Below, piece after piece: positions 42,200 through 52,942 of a DNA stretch of 64,000 nucleotides. Every line of letters starts with the position of its first letter. Within the stretch, counting starts at the first letter, position 1. This stretch comes from Xanthomonas campestris pv. phormiicola. Lineage in GTDB: Bacteria > Pseudomonadota > Gammaproteobacteria > Xanthomonadales > Xanthomonadaceae. The notes under the pieces are model-generated. The model was given only the letters and a program-made list of their open reading frames with translations, did no database searches and had not been told where the DNA came from. The stretch is taken from positions 2,183,001 through 2,247,000 of the forward strand of contig CP102593.1 in the NCBI GenBank assembly GCA_025666215.1, in the 5' to 3' direction. Both the position numbers and the translations under genes were made by a program.

Positions 42200-43605
42200 G
42201 TTCCTCGAGCATGCACACCCGTTCCTCCTCGGCGCCGCTGAGCCCTGCCGACATCAGCCTGCTGGACTACTGGAACGCCCTGTACCGGCAGCGCTGGCTG
42301 ATCGTCGGCATCACCACGGCGGTGGTGTTGCTGGCGCTGCTGGTCACGTTGTTGATGACGTCCAAGTACCGCGCCACCAGCGTGCTGCAGATCGAACGCG
42401 AGGCCTTGAACGTCACCAACGTGGCGAACCTGATGCCGGTGGAATCGCCGCAGGATCGCGACTTCTACCAGACCCAGTACGAACTGTTGGGCAGCCGCTC
42501 GCTGGCGCGGGCGGTGATCCGCGAGGCGCGGCTGACCCAGGATCCGACCTTCAAGCCGCTGGTCGACGAGGCGCTGGAGAAGCTGCAGGGCAATGGCGAC
42601 GGCCGCGCGCCGTCGCCGCAGGCGCGTGCCGCCACTGCCGAGAACGCGCTGGTCGGCCCGGTGCTGGATGCGTTGACGATCGAGCCGGTGCGCGATTCGC
42701 GGCTGGTAAAGATCAACTTCGATTCGCCGGATCGGGTGCTGGCCGCGCGCGTGTCCAATACCTATGCGCAGATGTTCATCGCCTCGACCCAGGAGCGGCG
42801 CCTGCAGGCGTCCTCGTTCGCCGCCAAATACCTGTCCGAGCGGCTGGAGCAGCTGCGCGACAAGGTGGAAGAGTCGGAGAAGAACGCGGTCGATTACTCC
42901 AGCAAGGAGCAGATCGTGTCGCTGGGCGACGACAAGCCGTCGCTGCCGACACAGAACATGAGCGAGTTGAACGTGCGCCTGGCCGCGGCCCAGGATGCGC
43001 GGATCAAGGCCGAGTCGGCCTGGCGCCAGGCCGGCGTCGGCGATGGCATGGGCCTGCCGCAGGTGGTCAGCAGCCCGCTCATCCAGAGCCTGCGCACCGA
43101 ACAGGTCAAGCTGGAGGCGGATTACCAGCAAAAGCTGGCCACCTTCCAGCCCGGCTATCCGGAGATGCAGCGCCTGCGCAACCAGATCGCCGAGATCAAG
43201 CGCCAGATCGGCAACGAGATCGCCAACATCCGCGGCGCGCTGAAGAACGATTACGAAGCGGCGCGGCAGCAGGAGACCCTGTTGTCCGAACGCATCTCCA
43301 GCCTCAAGAACGACGAACTGGATCTGCAGACCCGCAGCATCCGCTACAACATGCTCAGGCGCGAAGCCGACACCAACCGCCAGCTCTACGACGCGCTGCT
43401 GCAGCGCTACAAGGAGATCGGTGTGGCCGGCAACGTGGGCACCAACAATGTGTCGATCGTCGACCGCGCCGATGTGCCCGGCAAGCCGAATTCGCCGAAG
43501 ACCTTGCTGAACCTGGCGCTGGCGTTCGTGTTCGGCCTGTTCTCGGCGATCGCCATCGCCTTGATCCGTTATTTCCTGCGCGAAGCCAATGCGGCGGCGG
43601 CATGA
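42196..43605 (+). CDS. gumC: GumC, polysaccharide co-polymerase
   Basis: Wzc-like chain-length and export protein without the tyrosine-kinase domain. 469 residues: N-terminal Wzz domain with a membrane helix (about 34-54, LIVGITTAVVLLALLVTLL), long periplasmic coiled coils (about 200-400), the PGKPNSPKT motif and a C-terminal membrane helix (LALAFVFGLFSAIAIALI). Works with GumB across the envelope. Confidence 0.95.
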   Translation: MSSSSMHTRSSSAPLSPADISLLDYWNALYRQRWLIVGITTAVVLLALLVTLLMTSKYRATSVLQIEREALNVTNVANLMPVESPQDRDFYQTQYELLGSRSLARAVIREARLTQDPTFKPLVDEALEKLQGNGDGRAPSPQARAATAENALVGPVLDALTIEPVRDSRLVKINFDSPDRVLAARVSNTYAQMFIASTQERRLQASSFAAKYLSERLEQLRDKVEESEKNAVDYSSKEQIVSLGDDKPSLPTQNMSELNVRLAAAQDARIKAESAWRQAGVGDGMGLPQVVSSPLIQSLRTEQVKLEADYQQKLATFQPGYPEMQRLRNQIAEIKRQIGNEIANIRGALKNDYEAARQQETLLSERISSLKNDELDLQTRSIRYNMLRREADTNRQLYDALLQRYKEIGVAGNVGTNNVSIVDRADVPGKPNSPKTLLNLALAFVFGLFSAIAIALIRYFLREANAAAA

Positions 43606-43921
43606 CGCGCATGGCGCGCAGTGCGGCGCGATGCGGCATGACCGCGTTCGCGGCGGATGCGACGACACGCGCACAGCGTCATTTTTTGTACGCGAAATTT
43701 TCAGCGAGGTGATACGTGGTTCAGCTAAGGAAGGAGGTGGCCCATTATTTTCCTGAGCAGTTGTATGAAGTCGTCTTGCTGTTGAAGTAACACGGGCTGC
43801 CGTGGACCTGGGGTCGGTGAGGAAGGCACCGCAGCGGTCCACTGGCAGATGAGATCGAGGCTCGCATACGTCGCATGTTCCCCCGCATGCCACCGACCGA
43901 GTTTGGATGGGAATCCCGACC
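43606..43921 (+). other. gumC-gumD gap with a strong ribosome-binding site and a 24-codon frame
   Basis: A 316-base break in an otherwise tight operon. A GTG at 43716 opens a 24-codon frame (VVQLRKEVAHYFPEQLYEVV... stop at 43788-43790) preceded by GAGGTGAT at about 43706-43713, a full match to the 16S 3' end. Inside it lies another AAGGAGGTG (43732-43740). The frame may encode a small peptide; no known family recognised. Confidence 0.35.
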
Positions 43922-45382
43922 ATGCTTTTGGCAGACCTGAGTAGCGCCACCTATACAACTTCGTCCCCCCGCCTGCTGTCCAAGTACGCAGCAGCGGCGG
44001 ATATCCTGCTACGCGTATCGGATCTGACGGTCATCGTCGCCGGCGCGCTGGCGACCCACCGCCTGCTGTTCGGCAGCTGGATGCCGGAGGCGTCCTACCG
44101 GGTCGCGATCGGCACCACCCTGCTGTATGCGGTGATCTGTTTCGCGCTGTTCCCGCTGTACCGCAGCTGGCGCGGCCGCGGCCTGATGCGCGAGATGATG
44201 GTGCTGAGCCTGGCTTGCGGCGGCGTGTTCGCGCTGTTCGCGGTGCATGCCTTCGTGGTGCAGTTCGGCCAGCAGGTCTCGCGGCTGTGGATCGGCCTGT
44301 GGTTCGCCACCAGCCTGGCCACGCTGCTGGTCTCGCGCACCATGGTGCGCGGCGTGCTCAACCACCTGCGTTCGGAAGGCGTGGACGTGCAGCGCGTGGT
44401 CGTGGTCGGCCTGCGCCATCCGGTGGTCAAGATCCACAACTACCTGAGCCGCAATCCGTGGGTGGGCATGCAACTGGTCGGCTACTTCAGCAGCGACTAC
44501 GACCTGTCGGTGGCCGACCATCCGAAGAAGCTGCAGTGCCTGGGGGCGGGCACGCCGGAGTCGCTGATCGACTACCTCAACAACAACGAGGTCGAGCAGG
44601 TGTGGATCTCGCTGCCGCTGGGCGAGCGCGACCACATCAAGCAGTTGCTGCAGCAGATGGACCGCTATCCGATCCAGGTCAGGCTGATCCCGGATCTGTT
44701 CGACTTCGGCATGCTCAACCAGTCCGGCGACCAGATCGGCAACGTGCCGGTGATCAACCTGCGCCAGGGCGGGGTGGATCGCAATACCTACTTCGTGGTC
44801 GCCAAGGCGCTGCAGGACAAGGTGGTGGCGTTGGCCGCGCTGGCATTGCTGTGGCCGGTGATGCTGGCGATCGCGCTGGGCGTGAAGCTGAGTTCGCCCG
44901 GTCCGGTGTTCTTCCGCCAGCGCCGCCATGGCCTGGGCGGGCGCGAGTTCTACATGTACAAGTTCCGCTCGATGCGCGTGCAGCAGGAGCCCAGCGACGT
45001 GGTGGTGCAGGCCAAGCGCGGCGACAGCCGGGTCACCCCGTTCGGCGCGTTCCTGCGCCGCAGCAGCCTGGACGAGCTGCCACAGCTGTTCAACGTGCTC
45101 GGCGGCAGCATGTCGGTGGTGGGGCCGCGGCCGCATGCGGCCCAGCACAACACCCACTACGAGAAGCTGATCAACCATTACATGCAGCGGCACTACGTCA
45201 AGCCGGGCATCACCGGCTGGGCCCAGGTCAACGGGTTCCGCGGCGAGACGCCTGAGCTGCGCACGATGAAGAAGCGCATCCAATACGACCTGGATTACAT
45301 CCGGCGTTGGTCGCTGTGGCTGGATACGCGGATCATCGTGCTCACCGCAGTGAAGGTGCTCGGGCAGAAGACCGCCTACTGA
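43922..45382 (+). CDS. gumD: GumD, undecaprenyl-phosphate glucose-1-phosphate transferase
   Basis: Starts xanthan synthesis by moving glucose-1-P from UDP-glucose to undecaprenyl phosphate. 486 residues; ATG 43922 ([20 protein letters not shown]) matches the conserved start, an upstream ATG at 43907 is possible. Several N-terminal membrane helices, a central Rossmann-like region ([13 protein letters not shown]), and the C-terminal sugar-transferase domain with [22 protein letters not shown] and [16 protein letters not shown]. Confidence 0.97.
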   Translation: MLLADLSSATYTTSSPRLLSKYAAAADILLRVSDLTVIVAGALATHRLLFGSWMPEASYRVAIGTTLLYAVICFALFPLYRSWRGRGLMREMMVLSLACGGVFALFAVHAFVVQFGQQVSRLWIGLWFATSLATLLVSRTMVRGVLNHLRSEGVDVQRVVVVGLRHPVVKIHNYLSRNPWVGMQLVGYFSSDYDLSVADHPKKLQCLGAGTPESLIDYLNNNEVEQVWISLPLGERDHIKQLLQQMDRYPIQVRLIPDLFDFGMLNQSGDQIGNVPVINLRQGGVDRNTYFVVAKALQDKVVALAALALLWPVMLAIALGVKLSSPGPVFFRQRRHGLGGREFYMYKFRSMRVQQEPSDVVVQAKRGDSRVTPFGAFLRRSSLDELPQLFNVLGGSMSVVGPRPHAAQHNTHYEKLINHYMQRHYVKPGITGWAQVNGFRGETPELRTMKKRIQYDLDYIRRWSLWLDTRIIVLTAVKVLGQKTAY

Positions 45383-45596
45383 TGCGACCGATGTACCGTT
45401 ATCGCGCCGACCGTCCCCACTGCCGGCGCCGCCCCGTCGTCGCCGCCGGTGGCGGGGACGGCGGCGGCTGGGGCGCATGCCGCAGCGCCATCGAGGCCAT
45501 TGGCTGCAATGTCTTCCGCATCGGGCCTGGCGCCGCCGTTGTGCGGCGGCGGTTGTCGCCGCGCGCCGCCGGGCGCGCCGCCGAGAGGGGTGTCGC
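45383..45596 (+). other. GC-rich gumD-gumE spacer
   Basis: 214 bases with a strong imperfect inverted repeat (GTCCCCACTGCCGGCG near 45412 against CGCCGGTGGCGGGGAC near 45445). Frames are open on all strands because of high GC; none resembles a protein. May modulate expression between gumD and gumE. Confidence 0.45.
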
Positions 45597-46883
45597 GTGC
45601 TGAATACCGCCCTCAACGCACCTGCGATGACGCTGCGCGAGCAGCGCCACAACCTGTTGATCGAGCTGGTGCTGCTGTTCGCCATCGGCTACAACTTCCT
45701 GCTCGCGGTGGTGAACGCCAAGGTGTTCCGGGTCAGCCCGGCGATGACCTATGTCGTGGAACTGGCGATCTACGGCGCCTGCTTCCTGATCGGCCTGTGG
45801 TCGCTGGACCGCAAGCGCACGGCGATGGTGTTCACCGGCATCGGCCTGCTGGCGCTGCTGATGCTGGTGCGGCTGTTCCTGGTCTGGTCGATCGATCCCA
45901 AGTTCTTCCGCGACGCGCTGATCCCGTTCGCCTTCCTGGCGCTGGGCGCGGCCTATACCGGTTCGTTGCCGAAACTTTTCCTGCGCATGGCGCTGATCGT
46001 GTCGCTGGTGGCGGCATTCGAACTGGCCCTGCCCAAGGTCTACGGCGACGTGGTCAACCCGAAGAGCTACTTCGTCAATGCGCGCGGCGCCAGCGCGTCC
46101 AGCTTCTGGAACCAGGACAGCAACCTGTTCGTCAGCGCGACCCGGCCGGGCGCGCGCAACTTCCTGCCGTCTTCCAATCTGCCGCGCGCCTCCTCGGTGT
46201 TCATCGAGCCGGTGACGATGGGCAACTTCATCATCTTCTTCACCGCGATCCTGCTGACCTTCTGGCGCTGGATGCGGCCGGTGGGCATCGCCGCGTCGGT
46301 GGCGATGATCGGCTTTTTGATCGTGGCCTCGGACGGGCGCCTGGCGGCCGGCACCTGCGTGATGATGGTGGCGCTGACGCCGCTGCTGCTGCGCATGGAC
46401 CAGCGCCTGGGTTTCCTGATCTTCTTCGGCGTGTTGCTGGGCGCATGGCTGATGGTGTGGGCATCGGGCATCCAGAGCTACGAGGACACCACCCTGGGGC
46501 GGGTGTTCTTCACCGTGTATTCGATCCGCAACATGACCGCCGAATCGTGGCTGGGCCTGGATTTCGACACGCCGTACAAGTATTTCGACAGCGGCATCGC
46601 CTACTTCATCTCCTCGCAGTCGGTGGTGCTGGTGCTGGCGTTCCTGCTCGCCTATTCGTTCGCGATGCTGATGCGCACGATCGAGGGCCAACTATTCAAG
46701 AACCTGCTGATCTTCGCGTTCGCGTTGAGCCTGCTGGTGTCCAACGGCTATTTCTCGATCAAGACCGCGGCGCTGTGGTGGTTCGTGTGCGGCTGCCTGT
46801 GGCAGATGGTGCCGCGGCAGTCCGCGCCGGATGCGCTGCCGCCGGCCAGCGGCCCGACGCGGCAAGCGGCGGTGGCGACATGA
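45597..46883 (+). CDS. gumE: GumE, xanthan polymerase
   Basis: Polytopic inner-membrane Wzy-like polymerase of pentasaccharide units. GTG start at 45597 chosen for GAGAGGGG 6 bases upstream and correct length (428). About 11-12 membrane segments (ELVLLFAIGYNFLLAVV, MVFTGIGLLALLMLVRLFLV) with a large periplasmic loop (about 150-200). Overlaps gumF by 4 bases. Confidence 0.92.
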   Translation: MLNTALNAPAMTLREQRHNLLIELVLLFAIGYNFLLAVVNAKVFRVSPAMTYVVELAIYGACFLIGLWSLDRKRTAMVFTGIGLLALLMLVRLFLVWSIDPKFFRDALIPFAFLALGAAYTGSLPKLFLRMALIVSLVAAFELALPKVYGDVVNPKSYFVNARGASASSFWNQDSNLFVSATRPGARNFLPSSNLPRASSVFIEPVTMGNFIIFFTAILLTFWRWMRPVGIAASVAMIGFLIVASDGRLAAGTCVMMVALTPLLLRMDQRLGFLIFFGVLLGAWLMVWASGIQSYEDTTLGRVFFTVYSIRNMTAESWLGLDFDTPYKYFDSGIAYFISSQSVVLVLAFLLAYSFAMLMRTIEGQLFKNLLIFAFALSLLVSNGYFSIKTAALWWFVCGCLWQMVPRQSAPDALPPASGPTRQAAVAT

Positions 46884-47977
46884 GCGTCCCCACGCAGACC
46901 GTGCAGACGGTGTTGGCCGAGCAGCCGACCACGACCGGCGTACGCGGCACGCGCGATGCGCGCATCGATGCGGCCAAGGCGCTGGCGATCCTGCTGGTGG
47001 TGTTCGGCCACGCCAAGGGCATCCCGCATGCCTATGTGATCCTCGCCTACAGCTTCCATGTGCCGATGTTCTTCGTGTTGTCCGGCTGGGTCGGCGAAGC
47101 GTTCGGCAAGCGCCCGCTGGGCATGGCGACCTGGACCAAACTGGCGCGCAGCCTGCTGCTGCCGTACCTGGCGTTCTTCGTGGTCGGGTACGTCTACTGG
47201 ATGCTGACCCGCAACATCGGTTCCAAGGCGCAGCTGTGGGGCGACCGGCCGTGGTGGGAGCCGCTGCTGGGCCTGGTCAGCGGCATCGGACCCAAGCTCT
47301 ACGTGATGCCGGCGCTGTGGTTCCTGCCGGCGCTGTTCGTGACCACGTTGACCTATCTGTACCTGCGCCGGCACCTGTCGCTGGAGCTGCTGGCGGTGCT
47401 GTCGCTGTTGCTGGCCTGGGCCTGGGCGATCTGGTTTCCGACCCAGGATTACCGGCTTCCGTTTGCGCTGGATGTACTACCGGTGTCGTTGTGCTTCTTC
47501 GCGATCGGCGCGGCCGCGGCCAAGCGCAGCGGCCAGCTGCCGAGCAGCCGCGCGGGCAACGCGCTGGCCGCGCTGCTGCTCGGCGCGGCGTGGTTCGCGA
47601 TCGCCTGGAACAACGGCCGGGTGGACGTGAACATGATGAAATTCGGCCATTCGCCGCTCGGTTTCCTCGCCGCCAGCCTGCTCGGCAGCGCGATGGCGCT
47701 GTGCGCGGCGCGGCTGGTGCAGGACTGGGCGTGGCTGCAGTGGATCGGGCGCAACACCTTGCTGATCCTGTGCACGCATACGCTGCTGTTCTCGGTCATG
47801 GCCGGCGTGGCCAGCCGCACCGGCCTGGTCCGCGGCGATGCGTGGGGGCCGGCCTGGGCGGTATCGGTGAGCGTGTTCGCGGTGCTCGCCAGCGTGCCGA
47901 TGCGTGCGGTGATCGTGCGCGTGGCGCCGTGGATGATCGGGCTGCGGCGCGAGCCGGCAACACAGGAGGCGAGCTGA
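46880..47977 (+). CDS. gumF: GumF, acetyltransferase acting on xanthan mannose
   Basis: Acyltransferase_3 membrane protein that O-acetylates the internal mannose in X. campestris. 365 residues, about 10 helices; RIDAAKALAILLVVFGHAKG and SFHVPMFFVLSGW hold the catalytic His/Arg motifs. Only one acyltransferase is present here: gumG, which normally follows, is absent, and gumH starts 43 bases later. Assignment as gumF rather than gumG rests on adjacency to gumE and the N-terminal MSVPTQT-type start. Confidence 0.9.
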   Translation: MSVPTQTVQTVLAEQPTTTGVRGTRDARIDAAKALAILLVVFGHAKGIPHAYVILAYSFHVPMFFVLSGWVGEAFGKRPLGMATWTKLARSLLLPYLAFFVVGYVYWMLTRNIGSKAQLWGDRPWWEPLLGLVSGIGPKLYVMPALWFLPALFVTTLTYLYLRRHLSLELLAVLSLLLAWAWAIWFPTQDYRLPFALDVLPVSLCFFAIGAAAAKRSGQLPSSRAGNALAALLLGAAWFAIAWNNGRVDVNMMKFGHSPLGFLAASLLGSAMALCAARLVQDWAWLQWIGRNTLLILCTHTLLFSVMAGVASRTGLVRGDAWGPAWAVSVSVFAVLASVPMRAVIVRVAPWMIGLRREPATQEAS

Positions 47978-48020
47978 TGGCGCTATCGCAATGCTGCATG
48001 TGGTCCCGCGGGAGCGCTCG

Positions 48021-49154
48021 ATGAAGGTGGTACATGTGGTGCGCCAGTTCCATCCGTCGGTGGGCGGCATGGAGGAGGTCGTACTGAACATCGCGCGGCG
48101 GCATCTGCAACAGGGCCGCGACCAGGTCGAGGTGGTGACCCTGGACCGGGTCTTCACCCGGCCGCAGGAGCGGCTCGCGCAGCGCGATGCCTACCAGGGC
48201 GTGCCGATCGTGCGCGTGCCGTTCCGCGGCTCCTCGCGCTATCCGCTGGCGCCGAAGGTGCTGGCCGCGCTGCGCGGCGCCGATCTGGTGCACGTGCACG
48301 GCATCGATTTCTTCTACGACTTCCTGGCCTTGACCCGCGTGCTGCACGGCACGCCGATGATCGTCTCCACCCATGGCGGGTTCTTCCATACCACCTACGC
48401 CTCGCGCCTGAAGATGCTGTGGTTCAAGACGCTGACCCGGGCCTCGGCCTGGGCCTATGCGCGGGTCGTGGCGACCAGCGAGAACGATGGCGAGGTGTTC
48501 TCCGCGGTGGTCGCGCCGCAGCGGCTGCGGGTGATCGAGAACGGCGTGGACGTGGGCAAGTTCGCCGGGCAGGGCAGCGCCACGCCAGGGCGCACCCTGA
48601 TCTATTTCGGGCGCTGGTCGGTCAACAAGGGCCTGCTGGAGACGCTGGACCTGCTGCGCGCGCTGGCGGCGCAGGATCCGGCCTGGCAACTGATAGTGGC
48701 CGGGCGCGAATACGACTTCAGCCACGCCGATCTGCTGCAGGCGATCGCCGAGCGCGGCCTGCAGGGCCGCGTGCAACTGCGCGTGGCGCCCTCGCAGGAG
48801 GAACTGGCGCAACTGCTCGGCAGCGCGCAGTACTTCGTGTGCCTGTCGCGGCACGAAGGCTTCGGCCTGGCCGCGGTCGAGGCGATGAGCGCCGGCCTGC
48901 TGCCGGTGCTGAGCGACATCCCGCCGTTCGCACGCCTGGTGCGCGAATCGGCGCAAGGCGTGCTGCTGGATCCGGCCGATCCGCAGCGCGCCGCCGCTGC
49001 CGTGCAGGCCTACGCGGCCGCCACCGACGCGACGTTCCCCGCGCAGCGGCAGGCGGCCATGGCCTATGCGCAGCGCTACGACTGGGAGCATGTGGTCGGC
49101 GCCTATCTGGACGAATACCGCGCGGTACTTGGCAAGACGGAGGGAGTGCGATGA
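48021..49154 (+). CDS. gumH: GumH, alpha-mannosyltransferase (GT4)
   Basis: Adds the inner mannose from GDP-mannose to the cellobiosyl-lipid. 377 residues. ATG 48021 (MKVVHVVRQFHPSVGGMEEV) with GGGAG just upstream; an ATG 30 bases earlier is less likely. GT4 signatures: STHGGFFHT, ENGVD, GRWSVNKG, and the E-x7-E motif in RHEGFGLAAVEAM. Overlaps gumI by 4 bases. Confidence 0.96.
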   Translation: MKVVHVVRQFHPSVGGMEEVVLNIARRHLQQGRDQVEVVTLDRVFTRPQERLAQRDAYQGVPIVRVPFRGSSRYPLAPKVLAALRGADLVHVHGIDFFYDFLALTRVLHGTPMIVSTHGGFFHTTYASRLKMLWFKTLTRASAWAYARVVATSENDGEVFSAVVAPQRLRVIENGVDVGKFAGQGSATPGRTLIYFGRWSVNKGLLETLDLLRALAAQDPAWQLIVAGREYDFSHADLLQAIAERGLQGRVQLRVAPSQEELAQLLGSAQYFVCLSRHEGFGLAAVEAMSAGLLPVLSDIPPFARLVRESAQGVLLDPADPQRAAAAVQAYAAATDATFPAQRQAAMAYAQRYDWEHVVGAYLDEYRAVLGKTEGVR

Positions 49155-50200
49155 CCGGCGAACCGCGTTGCAGCGGCGATGCGCGCGTGCCCGGTCCGCC
49201 GATCACCGTGCTGCTGTCGACCGAACGGCCGACCGCGACCACCAATCCCTATCTGACCCAGCTGTACGCGGCATTGCCGCAGCAGGTGCAGTTGCGCTTC
49301 TTCTCGATGCGCGCGGCGCTGCTGTCGCGCTACGACGTGCTGCACGTGCACTGGCCCGAATACATGCTGCGGCACCGCACCGGCCTGGGCACGCTGGCCA
49401 AGCAGGCGTGCATGGCGCTGCTGCTGCTGCGGCTGAAGGTGAGCGGCGTGCCGCTGGTGCGCACCCTGCACAACGTGGCCCCGCACGAGGACAAGGGCTG
49501 GCGCGAGCGCCTGCTGCTGCGCTGGACCGATCGGCTGACCGCGCGCTGGATCCGCATCAACGCCACCACCCCCGAGCGCGCACCGGCCACCGACACCATC
49601 CTGCACGGCCACTACCGCGACTGGTACGCGGCCATGCCGCAACCGCGGCGGGTGCGCGGACGCCTGCTGCATTTCGGCCTGCTGCGCCCGTACAAGGGCG
49701 TGGAAACCCTGGTCGCGACGCTGCAGGCCCTGCCAGATCCGGCACTGAGCCTGCGCATCGCCGGCAATCCGGTCAATTCGGAGATCCGCGCCGTGGTCGA
49801 ACAGGCCTGCGCCGCCGATCCGCGGATCAGCGCGCGCCTGCAGTACGTGGAAGACGAGGTCTTGGCGCGCGAAGTCGGCGAGGCCGAACTGGTGGTGTTG
49901 CCGTACCGGCAGATGCACAACTCCGGCACGCTGCTGCTGGCGCTTTCGCTGGCGCGGCCGGTGCTGGCGCCGTGGAACGAGGCCACTGCGGCGATCGCCG
50001 ACGAGGTCGGGCCGGAGTGGGTGCTGCTGTACCAGGGCGAGCTGGACGCGGCGCAGCTGGCCGGGGCCCTGGCGCAGGCGCAGCGCCTGCCCGCCGACGC
50101 GGTGCCGGACCTGTCGCGGCGCGACTGGAGCGCGATCGGCGTGCAGCATTACCGCAGTTATCTGGATGCGCGCGGCATGCGCAGCGAGGCAGGGGCATGA
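49151..50200 (+). CDS. gumI: GumI, beta-mannosyltransferase (GT94)
   Basis: Adds the outer beta-mannose to complete the pentasaccharide. 349 residues, the usual length. Membrane-associated GT-B fold with HVHWPEYML, RTLHNVAPHEDKGW, GLLRPYKGVETL and MHNSGTLLLALSLARPVLAP. ATG overlaps gumH stop; its own stop overlaps gumJ. Confidence 0.95.
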   Translation: MTGEPRCSGDARVPGPPITVLLSTERPTATTNPYLTQLYAALPQQVQLRFFSMRAALLSRYDVLHVHWPEYMLRHRTGLGTLAKQACMALLLLRLKVSGVPLVRTLHNVAPHEDKGWRERLLLRWTDRLTARWIRINATTPERAPATDTILHGHYRDWYAAMPQPRRVRGRLLHFGLLRPYKGVETLVATLQALPDPALSLRIAGNPVNSEIRAVVEQACAADPRISARLQYVEDEVLAREVGEAELVVLPYRQMHNSGTLLLALSLARPVLAPWNEATAAIADEVGPEWVLLYQGELDAAQLAGALAQAQRLPADAVPDLSRRDWSAIGVQHYRSYLDARGMRSEAGA

Positions 50201-51702
50201 GCGCGACCGAAACACCGGGGCCCGCCGCGCCGCCGGAGCGCAGCCTCGGCTCGCGCGCCGCCGGCGGCGCGGCGGTGACCATGGCCGGGCAGCTGGCGAA
50301 GATGGTGGTGCAGTTCGGCGGCATCGTGCTGCTGGCGCGCTTGCTGACGCCCTACGACTACGGGCTGATGGCGATGGTCACCGCGATCGTCGGCATGGCC
50401 GAGATCCTGCGCGACTTCGGCCTGTCCTCGGCCGCGATCCAGGCCAAGCACGTCAGCCGCGAGCAGCGCGACAACCTGTTCTGGATCAACAGCGGCATCG
50501 GCCTGGTGCTGGCGATCGTGGTGTTCCTGTCCTCGTCGTGGATCGCGCACTTCTATCGCGAGCCGGCGCTGCTGGGCATCTCGCAGGCGCTGGCGGTGAC
50601 CTTCCTGCTCAACGGCATGACCACCCAGTACCGCGCGCATCTCAGCCGCGGGCTGCGCTTCGGCCAGGTGTCGCTGAGCGATGTCGGCGCGCAGGTGATG
50701 GGCCTGATCGCCGGCGTCGGCGTGGCCCTGGCCGGCTACGGCTACTGGGCGCTGGTCTGGCAGCAGGTGGTGCAGGCGCTGGTCAACCTGGCCATCGCCG
50801 GCGCCTGCGCGCGCTGGCTGCCGCGCGGTTACCGCCGCGACGCGCCGATGCGCGCGTTCCTGAGCTTCGGCTGGAACCTGATGGCCGCGCAGTTGCTCGG
50901 CTACGCCAGCCGCAACGTCGGCCAGGTGATCATCGGCCACCGCATCGGCGCCGAGGCGCTGGGCCTGTACAACCGCGCGTTCCAGCTGTTGATGATGCCG
51001 CTGAACCAGATCAATGCGCCGGCCACCTCGGTGGCGCTGCCGGTGCTGTCGCAGCTGCAGGACGATCCGCCGCGCTTCGGCAGCTTCCTGCTGCGCGGGC
51101 AGACGGTGATGGTGCACCTGATCGTGGCGCTGTTCTCCTGCGCCTGCGCGCTGGCGCTGCCGCTGATCGTGCTGGTGCTCGGCGAACAATGGCGCCCGGC
51201 GGTGCCGCTGTTCCAGGTGCTGACCCTCGGCGGCATCTTCCAGACCGCGTCCTACGCCACCTACTGGGTGTTCCTGGCGCATGGCCTGATGCGCGAACAG
51301 CTGGTGTATTCGGTGGTCGGGCGGGTGATGCTGATCGCCTGCATCTTCGCCGGCTCGGCCTGGGGCGTGATGGGCGTGACCGTCGGCTACACGCTGGGCC
51401 TGCTGGTGATGTGGCCGCTGTCGGTGATCTGGATCGCCAAGGTGGCGCCGCAGGTGCCGGCGCTGGAATTGTTCAACAATGGCCTGCGCGCGATCCTCGG
51501 CTACGGGGCCGCCGGCGTGGCGGCGTACTTCGCCGCGCAGCAGTGGGGCGGCAGTTCGCTGTGGCAGCAGCTGGCGGTGGGCGGCGCGGCGATGGCGCTG
51601 GGCTGCGTGCTGGTGTTCGCGCTGTGGCCGGCGTTCCGCCGCGACGTGATGGCGATCCTCAACATGCGCACGCTGTTGCGCGATGCCAGGGCCAAACGAT
51701 GA
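50197..51702 (+). CDS. gumJ: GumJ, lipid-linked repeat-unit flippase
   Basis: Wzx/MATE-like exporter (Polysacc_synt) moving the finished pentasaccharide-lipid across the inner membrane. 501 residues with about 12-14 helices; [20 protein letters not shown] start, [12 protein letters not shown] and [20 protein letters not shown] are typical of GumJ/WzxC proteins. Confidence 0.95.
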   Translation: MSATETPGPAAPPERSLGSRAAGGAAVTMAGQLAKMVVQFGGIVLLARLLTPYDYGLMAMVTAIVGMAEILRDFGLSSAAIQAKHVSREQRDNLFWINSGIGLVLAIVVFLSSSWIAHFYREPALLGISQALAVTFLLNGMTTQYRAHLSRGLRFGQVSLSDVGAQVMGLIAGVGVALAGYGYWALVWQQVVQALVNLAIAGACARWLPRGYRRDAPMRAFLSFGWNLMAAQLLGYASRNVGQVIIGHRIGAEALGLYNRAFQLLMMPLNQINAPATSVALPVLSQLQDDPPRFGSFLLRGQTVMVHLIVALFSCACALALPLIVLVLGEQWRPAVPLFQVLTLGGIFQTASYATYWVFLAHGLMREQLVYSVVGRVMLIACIFAGSAWGVMGVTVGYTLGLLVMWPLSVIWIAKVAPQVPALELFNNGLRAILGYGAAGVAAYFAAQQWGGSSLWQQLAVGGAAMALGCVLVFALWPAFRRDVMAILNMRTLLRDARAKR

Positions 51703-51754
51703 CCCGCGAGCAGGCGATTCTTCCCGACACCCCTCACCGCAAAGGAGCGATGGC

Positions 51755-52942
51755 ATGAGCGATTCTTCCGCAGCGGCGACGCTCGCCGCGGCACCGGCCG
51801 CGGCCCTTGCCGGACGCCCGCCGTGCTATCTGGTGCTGTCGGCGCACGACTACCGCACGCCGCGCCGCGCCAACATCCACTTCATCGCCGACGAGCTGGC
51901 CAAGCGCGGCACCACGCGTTTCTTCTCGCTGCGCTACAGCCTGCTGTCGCGGATGAAGGGCGACCTGCGGCTGCCGCTGGACGCCACCGCCAACACCGTG
52001 GTCAAGCACAACGGCGTGGACTGCTATCTGTGGCGCGCGCCGCTGCATCCGTTCAACACGCGGCGGCGCTGGCTGCGCCCGCTGGAAGACCTGATGTTCA
52101 AGCTGTATGCGGCCAAGCCGCCGGCCACGCTGCTGCGCTGGATGCAGGAAGCGGATGTGATCGTGTTCGAAAGCGGCATCGCGGTGGCCTTCATCGAGCT
52201 GGCGGCACGCATCAACCCGACCGCGCGCAAGGTCTACCGTGCCTCCGACGGCCTGAGCACGATCAACGTCGCCGACTACATCGAGCGCGAATTCGACCGC
52301 GTGGCGCCGAGCCTGGACGTGATCGCGCTGGTGTCGCCGGCGATGGCCGAGGAGATCTCCAGCCGCCACAACGTGTTCCACGTCGGCCATGGCGTGGACC
52401 ACAACCTGGACGCGCTCGGCGATCCGTCGCCGTACGGCGAGGGCATCCATGCGGTGGCGGTCGGTTCGATGCTGTTCGATCCGGAATTCTTCGTCGCCGC
52501 CAGCCGCGCCTTCCCGCAGGTCACCTTCCACGTGATCGGCTCGGGCATGGGTCGCGCGCCGGGCTACGGCGACAACGTGGTGGTGTACGGCGAAATGAAG
52601 CACGCCGAGACCATCGGCTACATCAAGCACGCGCGCTTCGGCATCGCGCCGTACGCGTCGGAGCAGGTGCCGGTGTATCTGGCCGACAGCTCGATGAAAC
52701 TGCTGCAGTACGATTTCTTCGGCCTGCCGGCGGTGTGTCCGAACGCGGTGGTCGGCAGCTACCAGTCGCGCTTCGGCTATACCCCGGGCGACGAGGCCTC
52801 GATCGTGGCGGCGATCGAAAAGGCGCTGCAGGCGCCGCACGTGCGCCACCGCCAATGCCTGAGCTGGTCCGAGACCACCGACCGTGTCCTGGATCCGTCG
52901 GCCTATCCGGAAACCCGGCTTTTCGCCGGCGAGAGCGCCTGA
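51755..52942 (+). CDS. gumK: GumK, glucuronosyltransferase (GT70)
   Basis: Adds glucuronic acid to the inner mannose. 395 residues; ATG 51755 with AAAGGAG at 51741-51747 (spacing 7). YRASDGLS holds Asp165, the probable counterpart of the catalytic-base Asp of X. campestris Gum[14 protein letters not shown] and [18 protein letters not shown] form the nucleotide-binding side. The N-terminus has an Ala-rich extension of about 15 residues. In X. campestris a secondary promoter lies before gumK; not tested here. Confidence 0.96.
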   Translation: MSDSSAAATLAAAPAAALAGRPPCYLVLSAHDYRTPRRANIHFIADELAKRGTTRFFSLRYSLLSRMKGDLRLPLDATANTVVKHNGVDCYLWRAPLHPFNTRRRWLRPLEDLMFKLYAAKPPATLLRWMQEADVIVFESGIAVAFIELAARINPTARKVYRASDGLSTINVADYIEREFDRVAPSLDVIALVSPAMAEEISSRHNVFHVGHGVDHNLDALGDPSPYGEGIHAVAVGSMLFDPEFFVAASRAFPQVTFHVIGSGMGRAPGYGDNVVVYGEMKHAETIGYIKHARFGIAPYASEQVPVYLADSSMKLLQYDFFGLPAVCPNAVVGSYQSRFGYTPGDEASIVAAIEKALQAPHVRHRQCLSWSETTDRVLDPSAYPETRLFAGESA

